64,000 nt of DNA from Paenibacillus luteus (GCF_006542765.1 NZ_SKCD01000003.1:124001-188000), one strand, 5' to 3'; positions 44,943 to 54,920 are shown, counted from the stretch's first letter. The notes: a model not told the origin generated them from the sequence alone. Numbers and translations are program-made.

Positions 44943-46530
44943 TGACGAAGCCCACTGGGTAGATAATCTGTCCATGCACAAGCCTTGGCATACACTGGGC
45001 ATTGAACAGGTACACAAAGCTTATTCTGCGCGGGAAGCGCTGCAAATTATCGAGACGAATCCGATTGATATCGTCATATCGGATATACTCATGCCGGAGA
45101 TGACAGGCATCGAGCTTATTGAAAAGATACGCGAATACGACAAACGGATCAAATGCATCATTTTGTCGGGGCATTCCGATTTCGATTATGCGAAGGAGGC
45201 GCTCCGGCATCAGGCGGTCGAGTACCTTCTTAAACCGCCAACCGATGATGAACTGTTCGGAGCGGTAAGAGTCGCCATTGATCAACTGAAGGAGGAGTGG
45301 GAGAGCATTAGCTCCCATGAGCGCACGGAATATACGCTGCGTGAAAATCTGCCGCTGCTGCGCGGACAGCTGCTGCTTGACGGATTGCGCGGCGAGAAGA
45401 TGGCTGCGGAGGAATGGAGCCGGAAGCTAGAGAATTATAGCTTGCCGATCGTATTCGGAGACTGTGCTCTGCTGCTTGTCCGCATGGAGGATGAATTCAG
45501 CCAGTACCGGCATAACGGTCAGCAGTTGATGGAATATGCGATTATTAACATTGCAGAAGAAATTTTTGGGGAATATATGAAGGTGTGGGGCGTCAAGGAA
45601 GAGCATGGTTACTTGGCTTTCCTGCTGCAATTCAAGGATGAATTCCCGTCAGCCAAGCAGGATTTGCTGCTAGAGAAGCTCGCAGTGCAGCTGCAGTCCA
45701 AGGTGAAGCAGTTCCTCAAGGGCTCGTTGTCGATTGTGATCACGGAGCCGTTCTTGTTTCCCGAGCAGCTCCAGGGCAGCTATAGGCAGGCTTCATCTTC
45801 CTTCCGGCAAATCGTCGGCGATGAGCGTGAATTTGTGATGCGTGTCAGTGAGCTGAAGCAGCATGTATCACAAGGCGCTTTGGATGCCATCCATGCGCCT
45901 CCTACGCTGAACAATCTGCTGGAGGCCGTACGCTGGGATGCGCTTGAGGAGAAGCTGCTGGGCGTATTTGCCGAGCTGGACGAGAAATGGTCCGATTCTT
46001 GGGAGCATTGCATGGAAGCTGGTTTTCTGATTGCTTCCTCATTTACCCATTTTGCCCATCGGAACGGGCACACCCTTGCGGAGCTGCTCGGCTCAGATAT
46101 GGAGCTGCTGCAAAGCGGAGAGGCTTTTTCCTCGATAAGCAAGCTGCGCAATTGGTCGATCGGAGTGATCGGCAAGCTGAAAGAGGGGACGGCCAATGAA
46201 GTGAATGACATTCGCTCGTTGTACGTCAAGAAGGTTCAGGATTTTACCGAAAAAAATCTTCATCTGGACGTATCCTTGCGTGTGCTGGCTGATCATGTGA
46301 ATCTGCATACGACGCATTTATCTAAAATTTATAAGATTGAAACTGGCGAGGGGATAAGCGATTATATTTCCCGGCTTCGGATGGAGCGAGCATGCCACTT
46401 GCTGAAAACGACCGAGAAAAAAGTGTACGAAATCAGCACGGAGATCGGTTATTTGGAGCCAGCGTACTTTATAAAGGTGTTCAAAAGACAGTTCGGCGTG
46501 ACCCCGCAGGATTACAGGCATGGAAACTAA
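44923..46530 (+). CDS. YesN-type response regulator, REC plus AraC-type HTH
   Basis: Activator of 535 residues. The receiver domain has VDDE at residues 6-9, phospho-acceptor Asp54 in ISDILMP and the Lys in YLLKPP. A middle region of about 300 residues follows, then two AraC-type helix-turn-helix motifs (LADHVNLHTTHLSKIYK; STEIGYLEPAYFIKVFKRQFG). ATG 44923 is chosen because AAGGAGAT lies 8 bases upstream and it begins directly at the receiver domain; the longer frame from 44836 is not family-like. It probably controls the lipoprotein gene at 46637 and the divergent permease-GH3 operon. Confidence 0.93.
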   Translation: MQMIIVDDEAHWVDNLSMHKPWHTLGIEQVHKAYSAREALQIIETNPIDIVISDILMPEMTGIELIEKIREYDKRIKCIILSGHSDFDYAKEALRHQAVEYLLKPPTDDELFGAVRVAIDQLKEEWESISSHERTEYTLRENLPLLRGQLLLDGLRGEKMAAEEWSRKLENYSLPIVFGDCALLLVRMEDEFSQYRHNGQQLMEYAIINIAEEIFGEYMKVWGVKEEHGYLAFLLQFKDEFPSAKQDLLLEKLAVQLQSKVKQFLKGSLSIVITEPFLFPEQLQGSYRQASSSFRQIVGDEREFVMRVSELKQHVSQGALDAIHAPPTLNNLLEAVRWDALEEKLLGVFAELDEKWSDSWEHCMEAGFLIASSFTHFAHRNGHTLAELLGSDMELLQSGEAFSSISKLRNWSIGVIGKLKEGTANEVNDIRSLYVKKVQDFTEKNLHLDVSLRVLADHVNLHTTHLSKIYKIETGEGISDYISRLRMERACHLLKTTEKKVYEISTEIGYLEPAYFIKVFKRQFGVTPQDYRHGN

Positions 46531-46561
46531 CAACATGACAGAGTCCTATGGAAACTAACAA
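46520..46561 (+). promoter_or_regulatory. Direct repeat upstream of binding-protein gene
   Basis: ATGGAAACTAACAA occurs exactly twice, at 46520-46533 and 46548-46561, period 28. The first copy contains the last two codons and stop of the response regulator. The repeats lie about 80 bases before the lipoprotein start, a plausible activator position. Confidence 0.45.
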
Positions 46562-46636
46562 AATCATATAGATGACCTCCCCGACAAGTTGGTAAAGTAG
46601 CATATGTGATCATCTTACTTCAAAGGGGACTTAAAC

Positions 46637-48316
46637 ATGAGTAAACTTAGAAAAGCAGGAATGCTGCTCGTTGCTATGGCTTTTATCGTAAGTGCTTGCA
46701 GCGGAAATGCCGGCAAGAACGATAATAAGGGCACGGACAGCGGCGCAACTACCGGAACGACGACAACCGCCTCCGATGAGGCATTTGCTAAAGGGAAATA
46801 CGATCCGCCAATTGAGTTCAGCACGGTTATTATGCCTAAGAAATACACGAATGGCGATACGAAAGAAGACAATGTCCATGACCGCTGGATGCTGGAGCAA
46901 TTCGGCATGAAGCACAAGGACACTTGGTACCCAGCCGGCAACGATCAATACAAGCAGAAGCTTCAGCTTGCCATTGCATCCGGCGAGAAGCTTCCTGATT
47001 TTGTATTCGTGCCAACGGATGCAATCTTGACTAACCAGCTGATTGATTCCGGACAGTTCCTGCCAGTTGACGAACTATTCGATAAATACGCGAACCAAAC
47101 GTGGAAAGACCACGCTGCACAGCATCCGGAATTATGGTACCCGTTCACGAAGGACGGCAAGAAGTGGAACATTCCAATTCTTGAGTACACCGACAATGAC
47201 GATACGCTTCTGTGGCTGCGTGAAGACTGGATGGAGAAGCTGAACCTTGAAGCTCCGAAAACCATTGCTGACTTAGATAACATTCTTGATAAATTCAAAA
47301 ACGAGAATCCTGACGGATTGGCAGCTAAGGATGTATATCCGCTAGCGATTTCTTTGAAAAACAACACTAACACTTGGATGGGCTCGCTTGATTGGTTATA
47401 CGGTGCTTACGGCACAATCGAGGAGCAATGGAACAAGGATGCTGATGGCAACCTGGAATACGGCTCCGTTAATCCTGGAGCAAAGCAAGCTCTTGCTAAG
47501 CTGAAGGAATGGATGGACAAAGGTTATATCCACCCGGATGCGGCTTTGTGGGATGAAGGCAAAACAGCTGAAATTTGGACGAACGGCAAAGCAGGCGTAC
47601 TGCCAGGCGCGAACTGGGTTCCTGACTGGCCGGCACCGGATCTGCTCAAAAACGTAAAAGGCGCTAAATATAAAGCTTACCCCGTTCCTGCTGGCCCTGA
47701 TGGCCTGATCGGAACGAAATGGCAAAACTCTGGCGTAAACAGCAGCTTTATGGTCAACAAGGATGCAAAACATCCGGAAGCGTTCTTCCTGTACTACAAC
47801 TATTTGCTTGATAACTTGGCTAACCCTGCCGCTGGAAGTGCATATGAGTATGGTTTTGCTAAGGGATATGACTGGGATGAAGTAGACGGTCAGCCAACGA
47901 ACAACAAAGACAAAATCAAAGATTTCAACAATGAGTTCCCGTTCCTTACTGGACCTGCGCGTATTCCTGACCTTTATATGAAAACGCTCGTGAAGCTTGC
48001 TGACGGAGCGGCGCCTGAAACGCCATATGAGAAAAATACCGCTGAATTCCGTAAACCGGAAAACTGGTACTCTGCAAAAATCGTCATGTCACAAATCGAT
48101 ATTCGTAAACAAAACTTCTTTACGGGAGCGGCAACAACGACGATGATTTCAAAATGGAGCCTTCTGCGTCAATCCGAGCTGGAGACGTTCAACAAAATCA
48201 TTTACGGAAAATTGCCAATCGACGCCTTCGACAGCTTCGTAACGAACTGGAAAACAAACGGCGGAGATCAAATCACTAAAGAAGTGAATGAGTGGTTTAC
48301 GTCGGTATCGAAATAA
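46637..48316 (+). CDS. LplA-type extracellular solute-binding lipoprotein
   Basis: Substrate-binding subunit of 559 residues. The signal peptide ends in the lipobox IVSACSG with Cys at residue 21, followed by a Gly/Thr/Asp-rich linker. The mature part has the LplA-family ending DAFDSFVTNWKTNGG. It is separated from the response regulator by 106 bases containing the direct repeat, and followed by a strong terminator, so it is probably a highly induced single-gene transcript. Its permeases are almost certainly the divergent pair at 41125-42963. GH3 in that operon suggests an oligosaccharide with beta-glucosidic bonds. Confidence 0.93.
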   Translation: MSKLRKAGMLLVAMAFIVSACSGNAGKNDNKGTDSGATTGTTTTASDEAFAKGKYDPPIEFSTVIMPKKYTNGDTKEDNVHDRWMLEQFGMKHKDTWYPAGNDQYKQKLQLAIASGEKLPDFVFVPTDAILTNQLIDSGQFLPVDELFDKYANQTWKDHAAQHPELWYPFTKDGKKWNIPILEYTDNDDTLLWLREDWMEKLNLEAPKTIADLDNILDKFKNENPDGLAAKDVYPLAISLKNNTNTWMGSLDWLYGAYGTIEEQWNKDADGNLEYGSVNPGAKQALAKLKEWMDKGYIHPDAALWDEGKTAEIWTNGKAGVLPGANWVPDWPAPDLLKNVKGAKYKAYPVPAGPDGLIGTKWQNSGVNSSFMVNKDAKHPEAFFLYYNYLLDNLANPAAGSAYEYGFAKGYDWDEVDGQPTNNKDKIKDFNNEFPFLTGPARIPDLYMKTLVKLADGAAPETPYEKNTAEFRKPENWYSAKIVMSQIDIRKQNFFTGAATTTMISKWSLLRQSELETFNKIIYGKLPIDAFDSFVTNWKTNGGDQITKEVNEWFTSVSK

Positions 48317-48386
48317 TCTGTAATTGTGTTGAGGATGCGCGATAAGGCTGCGAGCAGCAGCTTTGCGAGGACATCCTCGATGGTAA

Positions 48387-48424
48387 AAAGGGCTAACCCG
48401 AGTTGTCGGGTTGGCCCTTTTTTT
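48387..48424 (+). terminator. Rho-independent terminator of binding-protein gene
   Basis: A 15-bp stem (48387-48401 with 48406-48420, one G-T pair) around GTTG is followed by a T tract to 48424. Confidence 0.9.
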
Positions 48425-48658
48425 GCGATCGTTTTTAGCAGCCTTTTTAGTATGGAGGCTTTATAGGGCGGAGATCTAAAAAGTAGATCTATTCCACCCT
48501 CTTCTACCAAAATGGCAGGTTGGACACATTCTATGGCAGGTCGGACACAACCATTGCATAATTTTCACAATGAATCATAATAAAAAAGAGCATGCAGAGG
48601 ATGAATGATACGGCTCGGTGTGTTCGTTAAATTTAGTTGAAAGCTAGGTGCTACATAG
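48425..48658. other. Intergenic stretch with possible IS end
   Basis: No gene is seen. It contains the 16-base repeat pair at 48513-48549 and presumably the promoter of the DUF1349 gene. Confidence 0.5.
48513..48549. repeat. Tandem TGGCAGGTYGGACACA repeats, possible IS21-type end
   Basis: TGGCAGGTTGGACACA (48513-48528) and TGGCAGGTCGGACACA (48534-48549) differ at one base and have a 21-base period. Multiple short terminal repeats of this layout occur at the ends of IS21-family elements. No istA or istB gene is present, so this would be a relic or a solo end. Alternatively it is an operator. Confidence 0.35.
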
Positions 48659-49264
48659 ATGACGAGAGTGATTGCTTGGAATGAGGGAATCTGGTCGACA
48701 GAGCCTGTGTCTTATCGGCACGAGGGCACGGGGGTAGTGGTAGAGGCGGTCAAGGGGAGCGATTACTGGCAAAAAACGATGTACGGCTTTGAGCATGATA
48801 ATGGCCATGCACTTTTGGCTCCGTGGAAAGAGCAAGAGGCGATTGAAATCAGCTTTGAATTAAAGGGTTTCACGGAGCTCTATGACCAAGCGGGCATTAT
48901 GCTCTGGCAGAGCAGGACAAGCTGGATCAAAGCAGGCATTGAGATAAACGATGGCGTTCCTCATATAGGGGCCGTCGTCACGGATACTTATTCGGATTGG
49001 TCCCTCTCGCCGGTGCCGGAATGGATGGGAGAGCTTGTAACGATCCGTGCCTCCCGTTCTCAGGATGCAGTTATCCTCAGGGCAAGGACGCAAAATCATC
49101 CATGGCGAACGATTCGGGTTGCCCGATTCTTTAATGAAGGGATTCAGCAAGCGGGTCCGTTTCTTTGCGCGCCAACAAGGGCAGGCCTAAAGGTGGCTTT
49201 TACACGCTGGACTGGAACGGCGCCCGATGAGGATATCCATATCGATCCGCCTGTGAGTGATTGA
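48659..49264 (+). CDS. DUF1349 domain protein (concanavalin-like fold)
   Basis: Protein of 201 residues from the DUF1349 family, which has a concanavalin/lectin-like beta-sandwich. Typical motifs are YDQAGIMLWQSRTSWIKAGIE and HIGAVVTDTYSDWS. Family members have been linked to carbohydrate handling, but no activity is established. There is no signal peptide. AGGTG lies 9 bases before the ATG. Confidence 0.85.
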   Translation: MTRVIAWNEGIWSTEPVSYRHEGTGVVVEAVKGSDYWQKTMYGFEHDNGHALLAPWKEQEAIEISFELKGFTELYDQAGIMLWQSRTSWIKAGIEINDGVPHIGAVVTDTYSDWSLSPVPEWMGELVTIRASRSQDAVILRARTQNHPWRTIRVARFFNEGIQQAGPFLCAPTRAGLKVAFTRWTGTAPDEDIHIDPPVSD

Positions 49265-49275
49265 TAAGCAGCAAA

Positions 49276-49308
49276 TGCCGGGAACGTCTCATCAGACGTT
49301 TCCCGGCA
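49276..49308. terminator. Hairpin between convergent genes
   Basis: TGCCGGGAACGTCT (49276-49289) pairs with 49294-49308 with one bulged base around CATC. No clear T tract follows on the plus strand. Confidence 0.5.
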
Positions 49309-49329
49309 CGAGAATAGTTCTGCCATGTG

Positions 49330-50328
49330 CTAAAGTTTCATATTGCTGCTGTGCCCTGGCGAAAGCTTGGCTGTAGGATCCAGATAGACTTTGGCATTGT
49401 TGATCGCCGTAGGAGCTTCACCGAAACCGACCGCAATCAGCTTCAGCTTACCGGGATAGGTTGTAATATCGCCTGCGGCAAAAATACCCGGAATATTGGT
49501 TTCCATCCGCGTATCCACACAGATCGAGCCGTTTTGAATATCCAGCCCCCATTCCGAAATGGGACCGATCGAAGAGATGAAGCCAAAGCTGACAATAAGC
49601 TCGTCGCATTCTATTTCATGCGGCTGTTCGGATTTCTCGTACCTCACCGTTATTTTCTCCAGATAATTCTCCCCATGCAGCTCTGTAATCTCCGCCGGAG
49701 TCACCACCTTAACCTTGGAATTCAGCAGATTTTCCACGCTATGCTCATGGGCACGAAATTTGTTCCTGCGATGAATGAGGGTAACTTCTTTCGCGATGGG
49801 CTCCAGCATCAACGCCCAATCCACGGCCGAATCTCCGCCTCCGTTAATAACGACATGCTTGCCTGCGTACATGCTTAAGTCGTTCACGAAGTAGTTCAGA
49901 TTGGTTTTTTCAAACCGCCGAGCCTCCGGCAAGTCTAAACGACGCGGCTCAAATGCGCCTATTCCAGCGGTAATTACGATAGATTTGCTGTAATGAGTCG
50001 TTTTATCCGTGATGATCTCAAAGTGATGCTCCGCTCTCTTAATTACTTGCAGTACTTTCTCCTCAAGACAGGTTTCCACGGGGAAATGCCTCATTTGTTC
50101 AGTAAGATTATGGACAAGCTGCTGCGCGGTTATTTTAGGAAACCCCGCAACATCGTAAATGTACTTTTCGGGGTAAAGCGCAGCCAGCTGTCCGCCAAGC
50201 TGCGGCATGCTATCGAGAATTTTGACGCTGGCCTGACGCATGCCCGCATAAAAAGCCGCAAACATGCCAGCAGGCCCGCCGCCGATAATCGTAATATCCA
50301 TAAATGGAGTTGATTTCTCTGTTGTCAC
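49330..50328 (-). CDS. Ferredoxin/flavodoxin--NADP+ reductase (YumC-type)
   Basis: FAD-dependent reductase of 332 residues, thioredoxin-reductase-like but without the redox CxxC. The FAD motif [12 protein letters not shown] is at about residues 14-25, the NADPH motif is [12 protein letters not shown], and the C-terminal FAD contact is [15 protein letters not shown]. This pattern fits the Bacillus YumC class, which passes electrons from NADPH to ferredoxin or flavodoxin. GTG at 50328 has AAAGGAGAG 8 bases upstream. It stands alone. Confidence 0.9.
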   Translation of the reverse strand: MTTEKSTPFMDITIIGGGPAGMFAAFYAGMRQASVKILDSMPQLGGQLAALYPEKYIYDVAGFPKITAQQLVHNLTEQMRHFPVETCLEEKVLQVIKRAEHHFEIITDKTTHYSKSIVITAGIGAFEPRRLDLPEARRFEKTNLNYFVNDLSMYAGKHVVINGGGDSAVDWALMLEPIAKEVTLIHRRNKFRAHEHSVENLLNSKVKVVTPAEITELHGENYLEKITVRYEKSEQPHEIECDELIVSFGFISSIGPISEWGLDIQNGSICVDTRMETNIPGIFAAGDITTYPGKLKLIAVGFGEAPTAINNAKVYLDPTAKLSPGHSSNMKL

Positions 50329-50468
50329 TAACGTTTCTCTCCTTTAAACGGTGTAGAGTGAATGGCTAACCATTAAATAAAGATATTTGTTTATAAAGTA
50401 ACGATAGAGGTTTCAAACCACTTTGTCAACTTTCTTGTTTATAAAGTCAAAGGCTAACTATTCCCCAT

Positions 50469-50510
50469 AAAAAAACAACCAGCTCGCCAACAAGAAGGCT
50501 AAATGGTTGT
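50469..50510 (-). terminator. Terminator of DUF1801 gene
   Basis: Read on the minus strand, ACAACCA (50510-50504) pairs with TGGTTGT (50481-50475) and is followed by a run of T (50475-50469 region). Confidence 0.55.
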
Positions 50511-50547
50511 CATATGTTTATTTAATCGATTGATATCTCAAAATTTA

Positions 50548-50889
50548 TTATAACCCCTCGGAAGCTTGCTTAAGCAGCGTTCCCAGCCACTCGTAATCGA
50601 CAGCTTGTCCTTCGCCAATTTTAATCGTTTTTCTCTCTGGCGGGCCCTCGAACTTATCTTCGGGTAAAGTTAACTCTGCTGTATTAAAAATCGTAAAGCT
50701 AACTGCTTTTTTGGAAGGAGAGATGACGGCAGCATATTTTCCATTTTTAAGAAAATGAGGTTTTTTGTATTGAATGCGTTCCGCAGCATCGGGAATGGCT
50801 TGATGAACCATTTGCCGGAGTCCATGGCTGATTTCGACCTGCCATTGTAAGGGGTTGCTCTCAATAAATTCGGTAACTTCCTGATTCAT
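50548..50889 (-). CDS. DUF1801 domain protein
   Basis: Protein of 113 residues from ATG 50889. It shows the DUF1801 pattern AAERIQYKKPHFLKNGKYAAVISPSKKAVSFTIF. It is the third member of this family in the window and distinct from the pair at 20955-21776. The longer frame from 50928 adds non-family residues. Function unknown; related proteins have a frataxin-like fold. Confidence 0.82.
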   Translation of the reverse strand: MNQEVTEFIESNPLQWQVEISHGLRQMVHQAIPDAAERIQYKKPHFLKNGKYAAVISPSKKAVSFTIFNTAELTLPEDKFEGPPERKTIKIGEGQAVDYEWLGTLLKQASEGL

Positions 50890-51112
50890 GTGATTACCGC
50901 ACACCTTTCTCGTTCGGGTTGAGAGCAATTGCTCCCTTGGATTGTATCTTACCCTGGATCACTATCTTTCTCTTTACATTAGCATAATTTGGATAGCAGC
51001 TCAATCGGGTAGGCATTCATTTAACCGACAACTATTTCCACAGGGTATGACATATTCACACTAATTTTTGTCATAAGTTAATTTTAGAAGAAATTGGCGA
51101 AGGATGTGGACT

Positions 51113-54100
51113 ATGCCTTTTGTGAATCGTTTTTTGCTTAACGCGAATGGAGGAATAACCTTTACGGGAAATACGCTAGGCCTTAGCCGTTCGAATACGG
51201 TTGGCGTTCCTGGAACAGTGGACAGTATTGGAGCCTTTATTACGACGGATACTACGCAGACCTTTGGCACTTACCCGGCCGGGACTACGGGCAATTTTGC
51301 TGTAAACTCCTCTTCGGCAGTGCTTGTGCTTCCCGCAGGAAGCTCTATTTTGTATGCGGAGCTGATTTGGGGCGGGACGTATATTGATAATGGAGTTGAT
51401 TTGAGCGCATTTATTGACAATGACGTTCAGTTTACAACGCCAACCGGATTAGTGAACGTGGCACCGGATCCGAATACGGCGCAGAGCGTTCTTTTGTCCA
51501 ACAGCGCGCCGTTCTCGCCTACCTTTGCTTATGTTCGATCGGCACAAGTAACTTCCTTGATTCAAGCTGCAGGAGCAGGCACTTATACGACCGGCGGGGT
51601 GGTAGGAACAATTGTTATACCTGATCCGACCTCCAATCATGCGGGCTGGACACTTGCTGTTGTTTATCAAAACCCAACGTTCCCGCTCAGAAACCTGTCA
51701 ATTCGGGTAGGAGCAACGGTAATTCTCAGCTCATCAGGGCCTGTCAGCACAGTCGTTAATGGGTTTGCGACGCCCGTCATGGGCCCATTGAACGGCCGTG
51801 CCTTTTTAAGCGCGCAAGAGGGCGATGCGAACAAGACGGGGGATCAGGCGCTATTTGGTCCAGATGCGGGAAGCCTGACGGTACTTTCGGGTCCTAATAA
51901 TTTTGCCAACAATTTTTTTGCATCGCAAATTAACCAAGATGACGGAACCTTGAATATGAGCGGAACCTTCGGCAACAGAAACCAAGTGAATGGGAATCCG
52001 GGCACTAATATCGTAGGGGGCAGGCAAGGGTATGACATTACCGCGGTAGATGTCAGTGGAACCTTGTTTAATAATCAAACCTCGGCTGTCCTTCAATTGA
52101 CGACCAATGGCGATGGTTACCTCGTCAATGCTAACGGACTGCAAATCAACATTAATACGCCACTGGTGAGCGTCGTTAAATCCTCGAGCCAGATTGATGC
52201 CGTTGTTGGGGACACGGTTACTTATACCGTGGTGGCCACAAATTTGGGTGTAGTGGATGCCATTGATGCCATGTTCTTTGATATCGTTTCCGCTGGTGCC
52301 GCATTTGTGGCAGGAAGTGTAACCATTAATGGCGTAGCCGATCCTGATGGCAACCCAGCGCTTGGCGTCCCCATTGGCAACATACCGGCGGGCGGAATGA
52401 CCACCATTACTTTTAAGACAACTGTCGTTTCGGTTCCGAATCCTTCAAATCTGGTTCATCAAGCGAGAGTAGCGTATACTTATCAGCCTACCCCGACAAG
52501 TCCTATTATTTCGGACTGGATTCCGTCCAATATCGTAACGACGCCTGTTTATGATCCCAGGCTGCAATTAACTAAAAGTGCAAGCGAAACGGTTGCTACG
52601 GTTGGAGATACAGTTACCTTCACCTTGCTTGTAGCGAATACCGGCAACATTGCTGTCACAGGCTCGGTAGTCGATTCTATCCCAAGCGAGACCGCTTTTG
52701 TATCAGGCAGCGTCACAGTCAATGGTGTTTCACAGCCAACAGCATCACCGTCAGCTGGCATAAACATTGCTACGGTTGCTGTTGGAGCTACTACAACAGT
52801 TGCCTTCCAAGTTACGGTTATCGGAATTCCGGCATCCGGAGTGATAACGAATGAGTTTAATGTGCCATTCGCAGCGATGCTGCCGGACGGGCGGGTTCTT
52901 CAAAGCACAGCCATGTCCAATGTAATTGAAATACCGGTTTTTGCACCTGTTGTACTGGTTAACAAGCTGGTGAACGCGATCGATGCTGTCATCGGTGATG
53001 TATTGACATACACCATTAATGTTACGAATAATAATGCTGCCCCGATCAATACAATATCTGTCACGGATGTCATTCAATCGGAAACGACATTTGTATCGGG
53101 CAGTGTAACAGTGAATGGATTAGCTCAGCCTTCTGCCAATCCTGCAGCAGGCATTTCTATAGGCAGCATTGCACCAGGTGCTACAGTTCCGGTTACCTTT
53201 CAAGTGACCGTGGTGTCCTTGCCAAATCCTGCGGTAATTACAGATCAAGCTACGGTCAATTATATATTTGGGGCCGTACCTGAAATGGTGCTCTCCAACA
53301 CGGTAACGACTCCGGTATTCCAGCCTGCGCTTACGGTAGTCAAACGGAGTGACTTGAGGATTGCTGCAACAGGAGATACCGTGAATTTTTCATTTACCGT
53401 GCAAAATACAGGTAACATAGCAGTGGTTGGCGCGCTAACTGACGTGCTGGTACCTCAGGAAGCTTTTGTGGCAGGGAGCGTCCTCGTCAATGGGGTCTCT
53501 TTACCGGCGGCTGATCCCGCAATAGGGATTCCGCTTGGTTCCATATCACCGCAGCAATTCGTATTGGTTTCCTTTAACATCGTCATCGTTAGTTGGCCAC
53601 CCGATCAGCTTCTGAACAATCAGGGTACGGTAGCCTATACCTATCAACCGCCCGATGGCCGGATACTAAACGGGAGCACGCCGTCCAACATCGTCACGAT
53701 TCAAAATGTGTTTTCTGATATTAATCTGGTCAAATTGGTATATGATCCGATTGGAAGCATCGGAGACAAGATTACCTTTGTGGTTACTGCAACGAATACA
53801 GGAACAGAAACGGCAACCTCTATTATCGTTAGGGACACCATAACGCCGGGAACGCAATTCGTTGCTAACAGTGTGACGGTCAATGGAGTGCAAGTAGCAG
53901 GCGTGAATCCGACGACGGGCATCCCCGTTCCCGATCTAGCTCCTGGCGCTGTAGCGACCATTACTTTCGAGGAAGAGATCATAACGATTCCCGAGCTAAC
54001 TTATATTTTGGATACCGCAAATGTTTCGTTCCTGTCGGGCACCTTGCCGCTCACTTTCTATTCAAATACGATTAACGTGCAGGTTGCCCAGCCAATTATT

Positions 54101-54889
54101 ACGGCTTTTAAAGTCGCAGACCGAACCTTTGTAACGATAGGCGATATTATCCACTATACGGTTTCTGTAACAAATTCAGGTACGTATAACGTAGAAACCA
54201 TTTTCTCCGATCCAATTCCTGCGGGCACGGTCTTTGTAGAAAATAGCGTGATAGCGTTCGGTGTGCCATTGCCGGGAACGAACCCATCCAGCAGCATTTT
54301 CATTGGGACATTGGAATATAATGAAACGAACCTGATCACTTACCAAGTGCGTGTGGTGTCCGTTCCTCCTAGCGGTTTTATTACGAATCAAGCTAAAATT
54401 AATTTTTCTTACACGCTGCCGAATACTCGCAACTTTACGGGTTCGACGACGACGAATACCGTAAATATTCCAGTCTTGGGCCCGCCTGTTCCTACTCTTA
54501 CGAAATCAGCTAATACGAGTGAAATTGAAGTCGGACAGACGCTAGCCTTCACGATTGTAGTTCAAAATCCGAGTACGCTGTCGCTAAGCGACGTCGTATT
54601 GACTGATTTACTGCCAGCGGGTCTTGTCCTTGAAGCAGGCAGTGTTACCATTGACGGGGTCGCATTCCCTGCGATAAATCCGACTGCTGGAATTGCGCTA
54701 GGCACGTTAGCCGCTAAAGCAAGCACAACGGTTAAATTCCGGGCAACGGCGGTATCCGAGCCGGATAGTCAAATTTTTGTCAATCAAGCAGGCCTTGCTT
54801 TCCGATTTGCTTTCCCAGACGGTCGGGTCCTATCGGGCAGCGCTACTTCCAATCCGGTAACGATCAACGTTATTGACAATGAGGAGTAG
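51113..54889 (+). CDS. Large DUF11-repeat protein, seven tandem beta-sandwich repeats
   Basis: Protein of 1258 residues. A unique N-terminal part of about 345 residues begins NRFLLNANGGITFTGNTLG, a start shared by large DUF11 proteins of Bacillales. Seven repeats of 125-135 residues then begin near bases 52155, 52555, 52955, 53330, 53718, 54095 and 54490. Each has a KS/KL start, VGDTVTYTI, NTG, GSVTVNGV and IP/GATTTV positions. There is no signal peptide, LPXTG or C-terminal membrane anchor, which is odd for a surface-type repeat protein; some relatives may sit on spores. ATG 51113 is preferred (GAAGG 9 bases upstream) over ATG 51104. Confidence 0.87.
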   Translation: MPFVNRFLLNANGGITFTGNTLGLSRSNTVGVPGTVDSIGAFITTDTTQTFGTYPAGTTGNFAVNSSSAVLVLPAGSSILYAELIWGGTYIDNGVDLSAFIDNDVQFTTPTGLVNVAPDPNTAQSVLLSNSAPFSPTFAYVRSAQVTSLIQAAGAGTYTTGGVVGTIVIPDPTSNHAGWTLAVVYQNPTFPLRNLSIRVGATVILSSSGPVSTVVNGFATPVMGPLNGRAFLSAQEGDANKTGDQALFGPDAGSLTVLSGPNNFANNFFASQINQDDGTLNMSGTFGNRNQVNGNPGTNIVGGRQGYDITAVDVSGTLFNNQTSAVLQLTTNGDGYLVNANGLQININTPLVSVVKSSSQIDAVVGDTVTYTVVATNLGVVDAIDAMFFDIVSAGAAFVAGSVTINGVADPDGNPALGVPIGNIPAGGMTTITFKTTVVSVPNPSNLVHQARVAYTYQPTPTSPIISDWIPSNIVTTPVYDPRLQLTKSASETVATVGDTVTFTLLVANTGNIAVTGSVVDSIPSETAFVSGSVTVNGVSQPTASPSAGINIATVAVGATTTVAFQVTVIGIPASGVITNEFNVPFAAMLPDGRVLQSTAMSNVIEIPVFAPVVLVNKLVNAIDAVIGDVLTYTINVTNNNAAPINTISVTDVIQSETTFVSGSVTVNGLAQPSANPAAGISIGSIAPGATVPVTFQVTVVSLPNPAVITDQATVNYIFGAVPEMVLSNTVTTPVFQPALTVVKRSDLRIAATGDTVNFSFTVQNTGNIAVVGALTDVLVPQEAFVAGSVLVNGVSLPAADPAIGIPLGSISPQQFVLVSFNIVIVSWPPDQLLNNQGTVAYTYQPPDGRILNGSTPSNIVTIQNVFSDINLVKLVYDPIGSIGDKITFVVTATNTGTETATSIIVRDTITPGTQFVANSVTVNGVQVAGVNPTTGIPVPDLAPGAVATITFEEEIITIPELTYILDTANVSFLSGTLPLTFYSNTINVQVAQPIITAFKVADRTFVTIGDIIHYTVSVTNSGTYNVETIFSDPIPAGTVFVENSVIAFGVPLPGTNPSSSIFIGTLEYNETNLITYQVRVVSVPPSGFITNQAKINFSYTLPNTRNFTGSTTTNTVNIPVLGPPVPTLTKSANTSEIEVGQTLAFTIVVQNPSTLSLSDVVLTDLLPAGLVLEAGSVTIDGVAFPAINPTAGIALGTLAAKASTTVKFRATAVSEPDSQIFVNQAGLAFRFAFPDGRVLSGSATSNPVTINVIDNEE

Positions 54890-54920
54890 ACCGCTAATTT
54901 GTTAAAGAGTGATTGATGAA

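Noticed and set aside
51113..54889. Repeated DNA that might be a CRISPR or satellite
   Set aside because: The period is about 390 bases, copies are diverged and the frame is open throughout; they are protein repeats.
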